Positions 43,022 to 53,181 are shown, counted from the first letter of the stretch. The stretch is 63,268 bases of DNA from Virgibacillus chiguensis (GCF_900129865.1 NZ_FQXD01000018.1:1-63268); one strand, 5' to 3'. Made by a program: numbers and translations. Notes: generated by a model from the sequence alone, not told the origin.

Positions 43022-43963
43022 ATGGCTAAATGGTCAAAGGTACTTATGTTTGTAGTAGTTATAGTTTTTATTTTAGGGGCTTGCTCTACAAATGCTCCTG
43101 GTAGTGAAGAGGATAATGACAAAGAAGCCAACAATGATAAAGTGAAGGTCGGCTTATCTATTTCTACTTTAAACAATCCTTTTTTCGTTACCTTGCGTGA
43201 TGGGGCGGAAAGCGCTGCAGAAGAAGCAGGCTTTGAGATCGTTACATCTGATGCACAAAACGACCCGTCTACACAGTTAAGTGATATTGAAGATCTTATA
43301 CAGCAAGATATTGATGTCTTACTAGTAAATCCAGTTGATTCTGAGGCCGTTGTTACTGCAGTAGAATCTGCCAATCAAGCAGATATCCCAGTTATTACCG
43401 TAGATCGAAGTTCTGAAGGTGGCGAAATAGTCACCCATATTGCTTCTGATAATGTAGCTGGCGGAGAAATAGCAGGTGAATTTATTGCTGAACAACTTGG
43501 GGAAGAGGGGAAAATTGTTGAATTAGAAGGGATTTCTGGATCGTCTGCAGCTAGGGAAAGAGGAGAAGGATTTCACAATATAATGGATGAATTAGACGGA
43601 ATGGAAATTGTGGCTAAGCAAACCGCGGATTTTGACCGTACAAAAGGCTTATCGGTAATGGAAAATATTATCCAAGGTACAAAAGATATTGATGCATTAT
43701 TTGCGCATAATGATGAGATGGCATTGGGTGCTATTGAGGCATTAGAGTCACAAAATATGCTAGAAGATGTCATTGTCGTTGGCTTTGATGCAACGGAGGA
43801 TGCCGTAGCCGCTGTCAACGAGGGAAGAATGCTTGCAACCGTCGCTCAGCAACCAAAGTTGATTGGAGAGAAAGCCATTGATGCAGCGGGGAAGATAGTT
43901 GAGGATGAAGCGTTAGAGGAATTTATACCTGTAGAACTTGAATTAGTGACAGAGCAAAAATAA
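43022..43963 (+). CDS. rbsB: ribose-binding lipoprotein
   Basis: 313 residues. The lipoprotein signal has lipobox LGACSTN (Cys 22), then an acidic linker and a type I periplasmic-binding fold (VGLSISTLNNPFFVTLRDGA, DVLLVNPVDSEAV, the ligand-contact DRSSEGGEIVTHIASDN and a C-terminal VVGFDATEDAV). AGGAGG lies before the ATG. Last gene of the rbs operon. Confidence 0.92.
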   Translation: MAKWSKVLMFVVVIVFILGACSTNAPGSEEDNDKEANNDKVKVGLSISTLNNPFFVTLRDGAESAAEEAGFEIVTSDAQNDPSTQLSDIEDLIQQDIDVLLVNPVDSEAVVTAVESANQADIPVITVDRSSEGGEIVTHIASDNVAGGEIAGEFIAEQLGEEGKIVELEGISGSSAARERGEGFHNIMDELDGMEIVAKQTADFDRTKGLSVMENIIQGTKDIDALFAHNDEMALGAIEALESQNMLEDVIVVGFDATEDAVAAVNEGRMLATVAQQPKLIGEKAIDAAGKIVEDEALEEFIPVELELVTEQK

Positions 43964-43985
43964 TGCAAGAGGGTAAGACGAAATG

Positions 43986-44017
43986 TAGGCAGGTGTGACA
44001 TGTTGCACACCTGCCTA
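43986..44017. terminator. bidirectional terminator after rbsB
   Basis: TAGGCAGGTGTG (43986-43997) pairs with CACACCTGCCTA (44006-44017). It lies between rbsB and the convergent small membrane gene. Confidence 0.85.
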
Positions 44018-44018
44018 T

Positions 44019-44330
44019 TTACATATCCTCACTAGCAACCTCATCCAGCCGCTTTCTTTTCTGGCGTGCTTTAAATGCAATCCACGATGTTTTTAAAGAT
44101 GCATACGTTCCGACAGCGGCTGCACTGTAAAAACCCCCCATAAAAATACCTGCCCATAAATCACCACGATGGCTAATAAAAATAGACATCATAAACCCGA
44201 TGACACTTGCGATACTAGGAAAGTACTGTCTAGGAATAGGAAAAAGTTTAAATATTTGCGTAATAATTACAATTAACGGAACAGCAATAATACCATCCCA
44301 AAAATTAGTATGAATAACTGGGAATTCCAT
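44019..44330 (-). CDS. small membrane protein, holin-like in shape
   Basis: 103 residues, three hydrophobic segments (about 12-30, 38-52, 58-78) and a basic tail (KARQKRKRLDE). GGAGG lies 7 bases before the ATG. The size and topology resemble phage holins or their chromosomal relatives, but no lysis gene is nearby and no clear family signature is seen. Function unassigned. Confidence 0.6.
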   Translation of the reverse strand: MEFPVIHTNFWDGIIAVPLIVIITQIFKLFPIPRQYFPSIASVIGFMMSIFISHRGDLWAGIFMGGFYSAAAVGTYASLKTSWIAFKARQKRKRLDEVASEDM

Positions 44331-44609
44331 TTTAATGCCTCCATCAATAAGAAACGATATTCTCCATTATTCCCTTTCTGTCTGTACCTATTCTGTATTA
44401 GGTATGTTCATAAAAAATTTAGAAAATGCCATGGTCGAACCAACACTTCAGTTTTCTGACAATGATAGCGAACTAAATGCATAGAAATACGGGCATTCTT
44501 TATAGTAAAAGCCGCATTTTTTCTTATACGACACATCCAAAAAAATGTAAATGATTAGAAAAAATGATACAACAATAACCTTCCATTAATTTACATAATA
44601 AAAAAATTA
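44331..44609. other. AT-rich intergenic region
   Basis: No gene or repeat is recognised apart from TATTCTGTATTAGG-type AT-rich words. Confidence 0.3.
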
Positions 44610-44639
44610 TTGACACTATTACTATTCTTTATGTAATAT
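44610..44639 (+). promoter_or_regulatory. promoter of the abg-like cluster
   Basis: TTGACA (44610-44615), an 18-bp spacer and TAATAT (44634-44639), 35 bases before the abgB ATG. Confidence 0.5.
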
Positions 44640-44673
44640 AAAGAAAATTAGTAAGAGTGGGAGAGGTAGACGA

Positions 44674-46101
44674 ATGGAAGATTTCATCAGAGATTATTTG
44701 CGTGAAAAAAAGGCTTTTTTTGAACAGATAAGCCAGTTTATTTTTTCTCATCCAGAAACAAGATTTGAGGAGTATGAATCAGCTTCTTTTTTGGCAGAAG
44801 CATGTGAGAAGCAAGGGTTTGAGGTTGAAAAAGGAGTGGGAAATATTGCTACTGCATTTGTAGCAACATATGGAAAAGGCGCCCCTATTATTGGTTTTTT
44901 AGGAGAGTATGATGCATTGTCTGGCCTAAGTCAAACCCCAAACCAAACGACTTACCAGCCGTTGGAAACAGATATCGGTCATGGATGTGGTCATAATCTG
45001 CTCGGTACAGGAGCATTTGCTGCAGCTTGTGCTGTAAAGGAATATCTTGACAAGCATAGCCTTCCAGGAACGGTGAAATTTTTTGGGTGTCCTGGAGAAG
45101 AAGGAGGATCTGGAAAAACGTTTATGGTAAGGGAAGGTGTATTTACAGATGTTGATGCTGCACTAACTTGGCACCCATCTCCAGTGAATGCAATTATGAG
45201 TGCCTCGAGCCTGGCTAATTATCAGATATCTTTCGCTTTTAAAGGGACAACTTCCCATGCTGCCAATTCCCCTCATTTGGGAAGGAGTGCATTGGACGCT
45301 GTTGAACTGATGAATGTAGGCGTGAATTATTTACGAGAGCATGTTGTACCAGAAGCGAGGTTGCATTATGCAACAACCAATACAGGTGGGATTTCTCCTA
45401 ATGTAGTGCAGGCAAACGCGGAGGTATTATATTTAATCAGGGCTCCAAAAGTAAAACAAGTAGAGGATATGTATCAGCGTGTTTGCAAAATTGCACAAGG
45501 TGCTGCATTAATGACAGAAACAGAGCTTACGATCAGATTCGATAAAGCTTGTTCGAATTATATTCCGAACAGAAGCATGGAGAACATGCTGCACGACCAA
45601 TTGTCCAAATCAGATGTAGAAAAGCCGACAGAAGAAGAGAAATTATTCGCAAAAGACATCTGGCATTCGCTTACCGATTCGGAACGAGAAGGGTACTTGG
45701 AAATTATTGAAGGGTTTGTCTATGTAGGTAATGGAGAGGAGTTTGCTAATAAATATCTTGCAGAGACGATATCTCCATATGAAGCATCTGACAAGATATT
45801 ATCCGGATCTACAGATGTCGCAGATGTTAGCTGGGTAGTACCGACAGCTCAATTAACTGCTGCAACTTCTACACTAGGAACGCCACTACATTCATGGCAA
45901 ATGACAGCACAAGGAATTTCAAGCTTTGCTCATAAAGGAATGCTACGAGCGGCCCAAGCAATGGCAATGACAGGAATTCAATTAATGACAGATTCTGTTG
46001 CTTTAAAAGAAGTGAAAGAAGAATTTCAACAATTTACAAAAAATAATCCTTATACATGTCCTATTCCTAAAGAAATACAGCCTTCTGTATTGAATAAGTA
46101 G
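44674..46101 (+). CDS. abgB: M20 amidohydrolase, AbgB-like (p-aminobenzoyl-glutamate hydrolase subunit B)
   Basis: 475 residues, dinuclear-zinc M20 family. Metal and catalytic motifs: EYDALSGL, GHGCGHNLLGTGAF, CPGEEGGSGK, then the dimerisation domain. The C-terminal DVADVSWVVPTAQLTAATST...PLHSWQMTAQG is specific for AbgB-type proteins. Hydrolyses an aromatic acyl-amino acid (p-aminobenzoyl-glutamate in E. coli), or another N-acyl amino acid. Followed 38 bp later by the AbgT-family transporter. Confidence 0.85.
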   Translation: MEDFIRDYLREKKAFFEQISQFIFSHPETRFEEYESASFLAEACEKQGFEVEKGVGNIATAFVATYGKGAPIIGFLGEYDALSGLSQTPNQTTYQPLETDIGHGCGHNLLGTGAFAAACAVKEYLDKHSLPGTVKFFGCPGEEGGSGKTFMVREGVFTDVDAALTWHPSPVNAIMSASSLANYQISFAFKGTTSHAANSPHLGRSALDAVELMNVGVNYLREHVVPEARLHYATTNTGGISPNVVQANAEVLYLIRAPKVKQVEDMYQRVCKIAQGAALMTETELTIRFDKACSNYIPNRSMENMLHDQLSKSDVEKPTEEEKLFAKDIWHSLTDSEREGYLEIIEGFVYVGNGEEFANKYLAETISPYEASDKILSGSTDVADVSWVVPTAQLTAATSTLGTPLHSWQMTAQGISSFAHKGMLRAAQAMAMTGIQLMTDSVALKEVKEEFQQFTKNNPYTCPIPKEIQPSVLNK

Positions 46102-46139
46102 TCAGAATTAACAAAAAACAACTAGAAAGAGGGAATACG

Positions 46140-47657
46140 ATGAAAGAAAAAACAAATAAAAGTTTATTTCAGAAATTTTTAAATGGTATTGAAAAGGTTG
46201 GTAATAAACTTCCTGACCCATTTATCTTATTTATAGCGTTAGCTATTATCATCATTATTGCTTCTTCTATTTTTAGTATGTTTCATGCCTCAGTAACCCA
46301 TCCTGGTTCTGGAGAAGAGCTTCCAATTAAAAACTTGGCCTCGGGTGAAGGAATTCAATTTATTTTAAGTTCCATGCTAGATAATTTTACTGGATTTGCT
46401 CCTCTAGGATTAGTGCTTGCAATGATGCTTGGTATTGGCTTGGCAGAAAAAGTAGGCTTACTAGATTATGCCATTCGAAAAACCATCTTAAAATCTCCTC
46501 CAGCACTAATTACGTATACGGTTGTATTTGTAGGTATTCTAGGTAATTTGGCTTCTGATGCAGCAATGGTACTTATACCACCACTAGCAGCAATGGTATT
46601 TTATAAAATTGGACGCCACCCGTTAGCTGGATTAGTGGCAGGTTACGCGGCTACAGGTGCAGGTTTTACAGCTAATCTGTTTATTGCTGGAACAGATGTA
46701 TTATTGGCGGGAATTTCTACTGAAGCAGCATCTATTATTGATGACTCAATTGTAGTTACTCCTTTAGATAACTGGTATTTTAATGTTGTATCTGTGTTTG
46801 TTATTACGATTGTGGGCGGACTTATTACGGATAAATTTATTGAACCGCGTTTAGGTAAGTACAAAGGAGGAGCCATTGATGCAGGATTGGAAGAAGATCA
46901 TCCGAAAGCCGGAAAAGCATTTCGTAATTCGATTATAGCTGCTTTAGCTTATATCATTTTAATTGTCATTACTATTTTTATGCCGAACAGTCCGCTAAGA
47001 GGAGAAGGTGGTAGCATTGTTCCTTCGCCATTTTTAGATGGAATTGTACCAATTATTTTAATTTTCTTTGTTATTATTGGAGTCACTTACGGTATAACAG
47101 TAGAAAAAATAAAATCTAGCAGAGATGTTAGTGGCTATATGGCTGAGTCTATGAAAGACATGGCTGGATACATTGTTTTGATATTCGCAATCGCTCAATT
47201 TATAAACTATTTTAGCTGGTCTAATATCGGCACTTGGGTGGCAGTAAATGGGGCAGATTTACTCAAAGAAATTAACTTTACTGGGATTTGGCTAATTATC
47301 GGATATATCTTGTTCACAGCTTCCTTAAACTTTTTGATTACTTCTGGGTCGGCTAAATGGGCCCTAGAAGCGCCAGTATTTATCCCAATGTTTATGCAAC
47401 TAGGCTACAGTCCAGCATTTACACAGGTTGCCTACCGTGTTGCGGACTCGTCTACAAATATTGTTACACCATTAATGCCTTACATGGTTATTATCTTAGC
47501 ATTTATGCAAAAATATGATAAAAAAGCTGGTATCGGTACATTTATTTCATTGATGATTCCTTATTCAGCCGCATTCTTATTAACATGGATTATTCTTATT
47601 TTAATATTCTTCTATGCAGGTATTCCATTCGGTCCAGGTGTAACACCGTTTTTATAA
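46140..47657 (+). CDS. abgT: AbgT-family transporter
   Basis: 505 residues, about 11-13 TMs. AbgT motifs: NKLPDPFILFIALAIIIIIA, LGNLASDAAMVLIPPLAAMVF, GYAATGAGFTANLFIAGTD and NFLITSGSAKWALEAPVFIPM. Imports p-aminobenzoyl-glutamate or related compounds; some homologues export sulfonamides. Flanked by both hydrolase subunits, so a substrate uptake and cleavage pathway is likely. Confidence 0.88.
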   Translation: MKEKTNKSLFQKFLNGIEKVGNKLPDPFILFIALAIIIIIASSIFSMFHASVTHPGSGEELPIKNLASGEGIQFILSSMLDNFTGFAPLGLVLAMMLGIGLAEKVGLLDYAIRKTILKSPPALITYTVVFVGILGNLASDAAMVLIPPLAAMVFYKIGRHPLAGLVAGYAATGAGFTANLFIAGTDVLLAGISTEAASIIDDSIVVTPLDNWYFNVVSVFVITIVGGLITDKFIEPRLGKYKGGAIDAGLEEDHPKAGKAFRNSIIAALAYIILIVITIFMPNSPLRGEGGSIVPSPFLDGIVPIILIFFVIIGVTYGITVEKIKSSRDVSGYMAESMKDMAGYIVLIFAIAQFINYFSWSNIGTWVAVNGADLLKEINFTGIWLIIGYILFTASLNFLITSGSAKWALEAPVFIPMFMQLGYSPAFTQVAYRVADSSTNIVTPLMPYMVIILAFMQKYDKKAGIGTFISLMIPYSAAFLLTWIILILIFFYAGIPFGPGVTPFL

Positions 47658-47998
47658 AGTAACTTTATTCACCATAGTTATAAGGCAAGTTTTTCGAATG
47701 GTAAGGCTCTCTCCTTCTTCTTATAGATGATGAGAGGGGGAGGTAGTCCTTCTCCTTCCTATTGTGTGTAAATAAAGCTGTGCATGTGCAGGCAACAAAA
47801 GCTTCGCATGCATTTTCTACATATTCTAATCTAATTTAGAATAAATCATAGAGCGTGAATAAATGAGTTAGATTTTATGACGTAAGGACGTATACAACGT
47901 CTACTTAACGAGCTGGAAAGAAAAAGCGGTTCTACTTGTGCTCCTGCAAAAAAGCGCATCTTCTAGGCATAATAATATAAATGAAAGAAGGTACAAAT
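47658..47998. other. intergenic gap in the abg cluster
   Basis: No gene. A C/T-rich stretch with GATGAGAGGGGGAGG opposite CTCTCTCCTTC (about 47707-47741) could fold, and GCATGTGCAGG/GCATGC words lie further on. It may contain a terminator for abgT and a promoter for abgA, but neither is clear. Confidence 0.3.
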
Positions 47999-49294
47999 AT
48001 GGCAATAGAGCTAAAGGATAAATTAATGAACTGGCGAAGGGACCTGCATCAACACCCTGAAACAGGGTTTTTAGAAATGAGAACCGCGTCCATCGTTGCT
48101 GGTGTTTTATCGGAATTAGGATTTACCTTACAAATGGGAAAAGAAGTAATGTCAGAAGCACACTGTATGGGAAAACCTGACGCAAAAGAGACAGCTCTGC
48201 ACTATACTTGGGCTTGTGATCATGGAGCGAATGACTCATTTGTAGCATTTTTTAAAGAAGGGTTCACAGGGATTGTTGCTACCTTGAAAACAAATCGACC
48301 TGGGCCGACAATTGCTTACCGTTTTGATATGGATGCGCTTGATATTCATGAGTCGGAAGCTTTTGATCACGTTCCCACTAAACTTGATTTCCGCTCACAA
48401 GTTGATGGGAAAATGCATGCATGTGGACATGATGCGCATACCGCAATTGGTCTAGGCTTAGCAACATATCTTGCTGCTGAAAAGGAAAAGCTCTCCGGTA
48501 CGATTAAACTTATTTTTCAGCCAGCAGAAGAAGGAACGCGCGGTGCAAAATCAATGGTTGAAGCGAATGTCGTTCGTGATGTAGACTATTTTATTGCTTC
48601 GCATATTGGAACAGGAGTGCCGTACGGGCATTTTCTAGCAGCTAATAACGGTTTTTTAGCTACGTCAAAATTGGATGTAACGTTTAAAGGAACTGCTGCA
48701 CATGCTGGCGGAAATCCTGAACAAGGAAGAAATGCTTTGTTAGCTGCAGCGGCTGCGACCTTGAATATGCACGCCATTTCTCGTCATTCAGATGGAACCT
48801 CAAGAATTAATGTAGGGGAACTCCATGCTGGAAGTGGCAGGAATATTATTGCGCATCACGCAACAATGAAAGTGGAAACTAGGGGAGAGCATGCTGGAAT
48901 AAATCAATATATCAAAGAGCAAGTCGAATCGATTGTAGCTGGTGCTGCTACGATGTATCAAGTCGATTATGACATAGAAACAGTAGGTGAGGCGATTCAT
49001 TGTAAGTGTTCTGAGGAATTAGCGCATATCCTTTATAGATGTGCTAATGCATCATCGGACATAGAGCATGTAGAGTTACAAAAGGATGCTGGAGCAGGGT
49101 CTGAGGATGCCACGTACTTTATGGAGGCTGTTCAGAAAAATGGTGGATTAGCGTCATATTGTATTTTTGGAACGGAATTAGCTGCAGGGCATCATAACGA
49201 GAAGTTTGATATTGATGAAGAAACATTGCTTCCCGCTGTTAAAATTTTATACCAATCTGTATATGAAATTTTAAAAAAAGAACACGGGGCGTAA
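47999..49294 (+). CDS. abgA: M20 amidohydrolase, AbgA-like (p-aminobenzoyl-glutamate hydrolase subunit A)
   Basis: 431 residues. Contains the M20 N-terminal LMNWRRDLHQHPETGFLEMRT, RFDMDALDI, MHACGHDAHTAIGLG and IFQPAEEGTRGAKSM motifs, the dimerisation domain, and a C-terminal metal-ligand region with HHNEKFDIDEE. The ATG at 47999 is used (AAGAAGG 7 bases upstream) rather than 47981. With abgB it should form the heteromeric hydrolase. The order is B-T-A with a 341-bp gap, unlike the E. coli A-B-T order. Confidence 0.85.
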   Translation: MAIELKDKLMNWRRDLHQHPETGFLEMRTASIVAGVLSELGFTLQMGKEVMSEAHCMGKPDAKETALHYTWACDHGANDSFVAFFKEGFTGIVATLKTNRPGPTIAYRFDMDALDIHESEAFDHVPTKLDFRSQVDGKMHACGHDAHTAIGLGLATYLAAEKEKLSGTIKLIFQPAEEGTRGAKSMVEANVVRDVDYFIASHIGTGVPYGHFLAANNGFLATSKLDVTFKGTAAHAGGNPEQGRNALLAAAAATLNMHAISRHSDGTSRINVGELHAGSGRNIIAHHATMKVETRGEHAGINQYIKEQVESIVAGAATMYQVDYDIETVGEAIHCKCSEELAHILYRCANASSDIEHVELQKDAGAGSEDATYFMEAVQKNGGLASYCIFGTELAAGHHNEKFDIDEETLLPAVKILYQSVYEILKKEHGA

Positions 49295-49361
49295 ACTCTT
49301 TTTCTAAGCTGTTTCCATCATGATAGAATAATAGATATTACATGAAGTAAGGAAGGATCTT

Positions 49362-50036
49362 ATGACAAAACAAATTCTATCTAATGATTGGGAAGGATTG
49401 CTAAAAGAAGAATTCCAGAAAGCGTATTATTTGCAGTTGAGAGAGTTTTTAAAGCAAGAGTATACTTCATACACGATCTATCCAGATATGAATGCTATAT
49501 TTAATGCTTTACACTATACGCCATTTGCCGACGTAAAAGTAGTTATTTTAGGTCAAGACCCTTATCATGGTCCAAACCAAGCGCATGGGCTAAGCTTTTC
49601 AGTGAAAAAGGGAGTTGCCCTGCCCCCTTCATTAAAAAATATCTTCACTGAAATGAAGCACGATTTGGGGCATGCTATTCCTGCTCATGGCTGTTTAGAA
49701 TCATGGGCCAAGCAAGGCGTATTATTATTAAATAATGTGCTCACTGTCCGCAAAGGTCAAGCACATTCGCATCGTGGAAAGGGATGGGAGCAATTCACTG
49801 ATCGTGTTATTCAGTTGCTTAATCATAAGGAAGACCCTGTTGTGTATATTTTATGGGGGGGAGCCGCACAAAAAAAACAGTCTCTCATTGATACAGATAA
49901 ACATTATATTATAAAATCTCCGCACCCAAGTCCCTTGTCTGCGTACCGAGGGTTTTTTGGCAGTAAACCTTTTTCGCAAACAAATCAACGATTAGAGCAG
50001 CTAGGTAAACAAACGATTGATTGGAAGATTGAATAA
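49362..50036 (+). CDS. ung: uracil-DNA glycosylase
   Basis: 224 residues, family 1 UDG. Catalytic loop [18 protein letters not shown] with the activating Asp, LLLNNVLTV, and the minor-groove loop [21 protein letters not shown] with the catalytic His. Full length. Removes uracil from DNA at the start of base-excision repair. AAGGAAGGA precedes the ATG. Stand-alone gene; 50037-50227 contains only a weak GAGCC...GGCTC hairpin. Confidence 0.95.
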   Translation: MTKQILSNDWEGLLKEEFQKAYYLQLREFLKQEYTSYTIYPDMNAIFNALHYTPFADVKVVILGQDPYHGPNQAHGLSFSVKKGVALPPSLKNIFTEMKHDLGHAIPAHGCLESWAKQGVLLLNNVLTVRKGQAHSHRGKGWEQFTDRVIQLLNHKEDPVVYILWGGAAQKKQSLIDTDKHYIIKSPHPSPLSAYRGFFGSKPFSQTNQRLEQLGKQTIDWKIE

Positions 50037-50227
50037 GAAGGTTTGAAACAACTTAGCTACTGAGTCTGGCTATGAAATGCCATTGTTTTACTTATACGAT
50101 AAACACTTAACTAATAAAATTATAACGCACACGGTTCCCACGTGTGGCTGATGAGCCTTGAGTGCTGTATGCATTTGGGGCTCTTCTAATAAACATCATT
50201 CTCCTATTATTCATCTAAAAATAACCA

Positions 50228-50256
50228 TTGACATTAGTTAATAGGTAGATTAGTAT
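50228..50256 (+). promoter_or_regulatory. promoter of the nhaC-argH pair
   Basis: TTGACA (50228-50233), a 17-bp spacer and TAGTAT (50251-50256), about 50 bases before the ATG. Confidence 0.5.
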
Positions 50257-50306
50257 ATTAATAACATAAAACGTATATTTATACACCTTAGAAATGGGGC
50301 GAGTGC

Positions 50307-51830
50307 ATGGAACACATGGGGATTGTTTCATTAATTCCACCAATAATAGCAATTGTATTAGCCATTATCTTTCGTAATGTTATTGTATCTTTATTCATAG
50401 GGTTATTTGTAGGAATTGTTATTCTTGCTAACGGAAATCCAATTACTGCAACAACGAGCACAATAAGAGAGTATTTGTTTCCGCAATTAACAGATAGCTA
50501 TAATGCAGCCGTCATCGTCTTATTATGTTTTATAGGAGGCTTTGTTGCCTTAGTTGAACGTTCAGGAGGAGGAGCTGCTTTAGCGAAAAGAACAGCTAAA
50601 TGGATTAATACGAACACAAAGACGCAGTTATCCGCATGGCTTGGAGGGATTATTATCTTTTTTTCCGATATGGGCACGCCTTTAATTGTCGGTCCCGTAT
50701 TTGAAAAACTGTTTGATAAAGTGAAGGTGTCTAGAGAAAAATTAGCTTGGATTCTCGATTCAACATCATCGCCTGTTGCCATTCTCATCCCTTTTATTGG
50801 CTGGGGAATTTATGTGATGGGGATTATGAAAGAAGAGTTTGCGCGGTTAAATATGACCGTGTCTGAATTTACAACGTTTGTAGAAGCAATTCCCTTTCAG
50901 TTTTATGCCATTCTATCCGTGTTTATCGTGCCAATTGTAGCTATAACGAAAATGGATTTTGGAGCAATGGCTAAAGCGGAAAAACGTATGGAGCAGACGG
51001 GGAAAATTTACTGGCAACAATCTAATCCGCTACGTAAAACGGATGTAGATGCTGAAACAGTCCAGGAAAGTCATCCGATGTTAATTTGGCTCCCACTTGC
51101 TGTTTTATTTATTACTTTATTCAGTTTATTGGTGTCGTACGGTTTTCCAGCAAAAGCTGTACCGGGAAGTGATTTTCGAGTTGCATTAAGCACAGCTTAC
51201 TTATTTGCCGCCATCCTATTAATGGTATTAATGGTACTATATAAAGTGAAGAAAATGAATGAGATATTTAGTATATATCTACAAGGAATGCAACGAATGA
51301 TGCAAGTCATTCTGATTTTGGTCTTAGCGTGGGCATTAGGATCTTTGTTAGGTGAAATGGGAACGGCAACGTATATTGTTGAACAATTAGAAGGGAATGT
51401 ACCTGCCTTTATAGTGCCGGCAATTATTTTCTTAGCTGCAGCAAGTATGTCTTTTGCAACTGGTAGTTCATGGGGAACTTTTGCTATTATGCTTCCGTTA
51501 GCTATTCCAATGGCAGCTGGTCTTGAAGCTCCGATGCTTGTTAGTATCGGTGCGGTATTATCAGGAGGATTATTTGGTGATCATTGTTCGCCAATATCAG
51601 ATTCAACCATTTTAGCTTCAACGGGGGCAGGTTGTGACCATATCGATCATGTGAAAACACAATTGCCATACGCGCTAACCAATGGATTCATTGCACTCGG
51701 CTCATTTATTATAGCTGGTTTTACGGGGAGTAATTTGACAATTGTAGGAAGTATTGTATTCATGGTTGTACTGTTTATCGTTTTATCGAAACGAAAAAAT
51801 AAACCACAAGGAGTGGAAAATGTAGCATGA
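50307..51830 (+). CDS. NhaC-family Na+/H+ antiporter-like transporter
   Basis: 507 residues, about 11-12 TMs. NhaC-type signatures: GGFVALVERSGGGAALAKR, FFSDMGTPLIVGPVFEKLFDK, STSSPVAILIPFIGWG and the C-terminal GSSWGTFAIMLPLAIPMA with GDHCSPISDSTILAS. The stop overlaps the argH-like ATG (ATGA), so the two proteins are made together. That coupling suggests the transporter carries the lyase's substrate or product rather than only sodium; family members include amino-acid exchangers. This is inference. Confidence 0.82.
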   Translation: MEHMGIVSLIPPIIAIVLAIIFRNVIVSLFIGLFVGIVILANGNPITATTSTIREYLFPQLTDSYNAAVIVLLCFIGGFVALVERSGGGAALAKRTAKWINTNTKTQLSAWLGGIIIFFSDMGTPLIVGPVFEKLFDKVKVSREKLAWILDSTSSPVAILIPFIGWGIYVMGIMKEEFARLNMTVSEFTTFVEAIPFQFYAILSVFIVPIVAITKMDFGAMAKAEKRMEQTGKIYWQQSNPLRKTDVDAETVQESHPMLIWLPLAVLFITLFSLLVSYGFPAKAVPGSDFRVALSTAYLFAAILLMVLMVLYKVKKMNEIFSIYLQGMQRMMQVILILVLAWALGSLLGEMGTATYIVEQLEGNVPAFIVPAIIFLAAASMSFATGSSWGTFAIMLPLAIPMAAGLEAPMLVSIGAVLSGGLFGDHCSPISDSTILASTGAGCDHIDHVKTQLPYALTNGFIALGSFIIAGFTGSNLTIVGSIVFMVVLFIVLSKRKNKPQGVENVA

Positions 51831-53149
51831 AGCTTTGGGGCGGACGGTTCACAAAAGAAGAAGATACGTTAATGAAAGTGTTCAATTCATCGTTAGAGGA
51901 AGACCTAGCTCTTGTAGAAGAGGATCTAGATGGGAGCATTGCGCATGCAGAGATGCTCGTGCATTGTCATATTATTTCGCAGGAAGAAGGGGAGAAAATA
52001 GTTCAAGGGCTTCACAAGATAAAACAAGATATAGCAACTGGTAATCTAGTCGTGGAAGGAAACCATGAAGATATTCATAGCTTTGTAGAAGCAACATTGA
52101 CAGAAATGATTGGCGAAGCAGGAAAGAAGCTTCATACATCACGAAGCAGAAATGATCAAGTGGCGACGGATTTAAAATTATATACGAAGAAACGAGCGAA
52201 AGAAACAATAAATAAACTACAGTTATTAATTCATAGCTTGGAAAAAACAGCAGTAGCAAATCAACATGTTATTATGCCAGGCTATACGCATTTACAACGC
52301 GCTCAAGTCGTTACCTTTGGGTATCATTTGCGGGCTTATATCGAAATGTTTAGGAGAGATACCAAGCGTTTGGAGCAAACTGTCGCTAATTTAAATGAGA
52401 GTCCGCTTGGATCTGGGGCATTAGCAGGAACGACACACGACATTGATCGCGAAATTACTGCGGAAAAACTAGGCTTTTCTAAATCGACAGCTAATTTTAT
52501 GGATGGTGTTAGTGACCGTGATTTTATTATTGAATTATTATCTGATCTTTCCATTATTATGATGCATGTAAGTCGATTAAGTGAAGAGCTAATTTTATGG
52601 AGCAGTCAAGAGTTTTCTTTTATTAAAATCGATGATGCCTATGCAACTGGAAGCAGCATTATGCCGCAGAAAAAGAATCCTGATGCAGCTGAATTAATTA
52701 GAGGTAAAACGGGAAAAGTATATGGGGCATTAGTTAGTGTATTAACGACGATGAAAGGTTTACCACTTGCTTATAATAAAGATATGCAAGAAGTAAAATC
52801 ACCCATGTTTCAGGCGGTAGATGAAGTATTGCTTTCTATAAAAATGATGGATAAGATGGTTGCCACCGTGCAAGTGAATGGGGAGCAAATGAAGCAAGCA
52901 ATTAAAGCGGGCTTTTTAAACGCGACAGAGGTAGCGGATTATCTTGTCCAAAAAGGTGTGCCTTTCCGTGATGCGCATGGTGTAGTAGGTGCGATTGTTT
53001 TATATGGAGAAAAAGTAGGGAAGAGTATTGAACAATTAACGTTGGAAGAACTACAGCAATTTAGTGATTCGATAGAACAAGATATATTTGCTTATGTAGA
53101 TTATACGAATCTATTAAAAAGAGGAAATAAAAAAGAAATGCTTGACTAA
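51827..53149 (+). CDS. argH: argininosuccinate lyase-like protein (fumarase/aspartase superfamily)
   Basis: 440 residues. Superfamily signatures: TSRSRNDQVATDLKLYTK, GYTHLQRAQVVTFGYHL and GSSIMPQKKNPDAAELIRGKTG, with the catalytic Ser loop. The C-terminus ends at LLKRGNKKEMLD and lacks the usual extra tail with GGT of biosynthetic ArgH (about 460 residues). No argG is nearby; instead it is translationally coupled to a transporter. It may be a catabolic paralogue acting on an imported aspartate or arginine adduct. Confidence 0.8.
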   Translation: MKLWGGRFTKEEDTLMKVFNSSLEEDLALVEEDLDGSIAHAEMLVHCHIISQEEGEKIVQGLHKIKQDIATGNLVVEGNHEDIHSFVEATLTEMIGEAGKKLHTSRSRNDQVATDLKLYTKKRAKETINKLQLLIHSLEKTAVANQHVIMPGYTHLQRAQVVTFGYHLRAYIEMFRRDTKRLEQTVANLNESPLGSGALAGTTHDIDREITAEKLGFSKSTANFMDGVSDRDFIIELLSDLSIIMMHVSRLSEELILWSSQEFSFIKIDDAYATGSSIMPQKKNPDAAELIRGKTGKVYGALVSVLTTMKGLPLAYNKDMQEVKSPMFQAVDEVLLSIKMMDKMVATVQVNGEQMKQAIKAGFLNATEVADYLVQKGVPFRDAHGVVGAIVLYGEKVGKSIEQLTLEELQQFSDSIEQDIFAYVDYTNLLKRGNKKEMLD

Positions 53150-53181
53150 AGAGAAGATAAGGAATCTAAAAGGTTAGCTAT

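Noticed and set aside
44019-44330. Prophage remnant because of a holin-shaped protein
   Set aside because: No other phage genes, endolysin or att-like repeats are found nearby.
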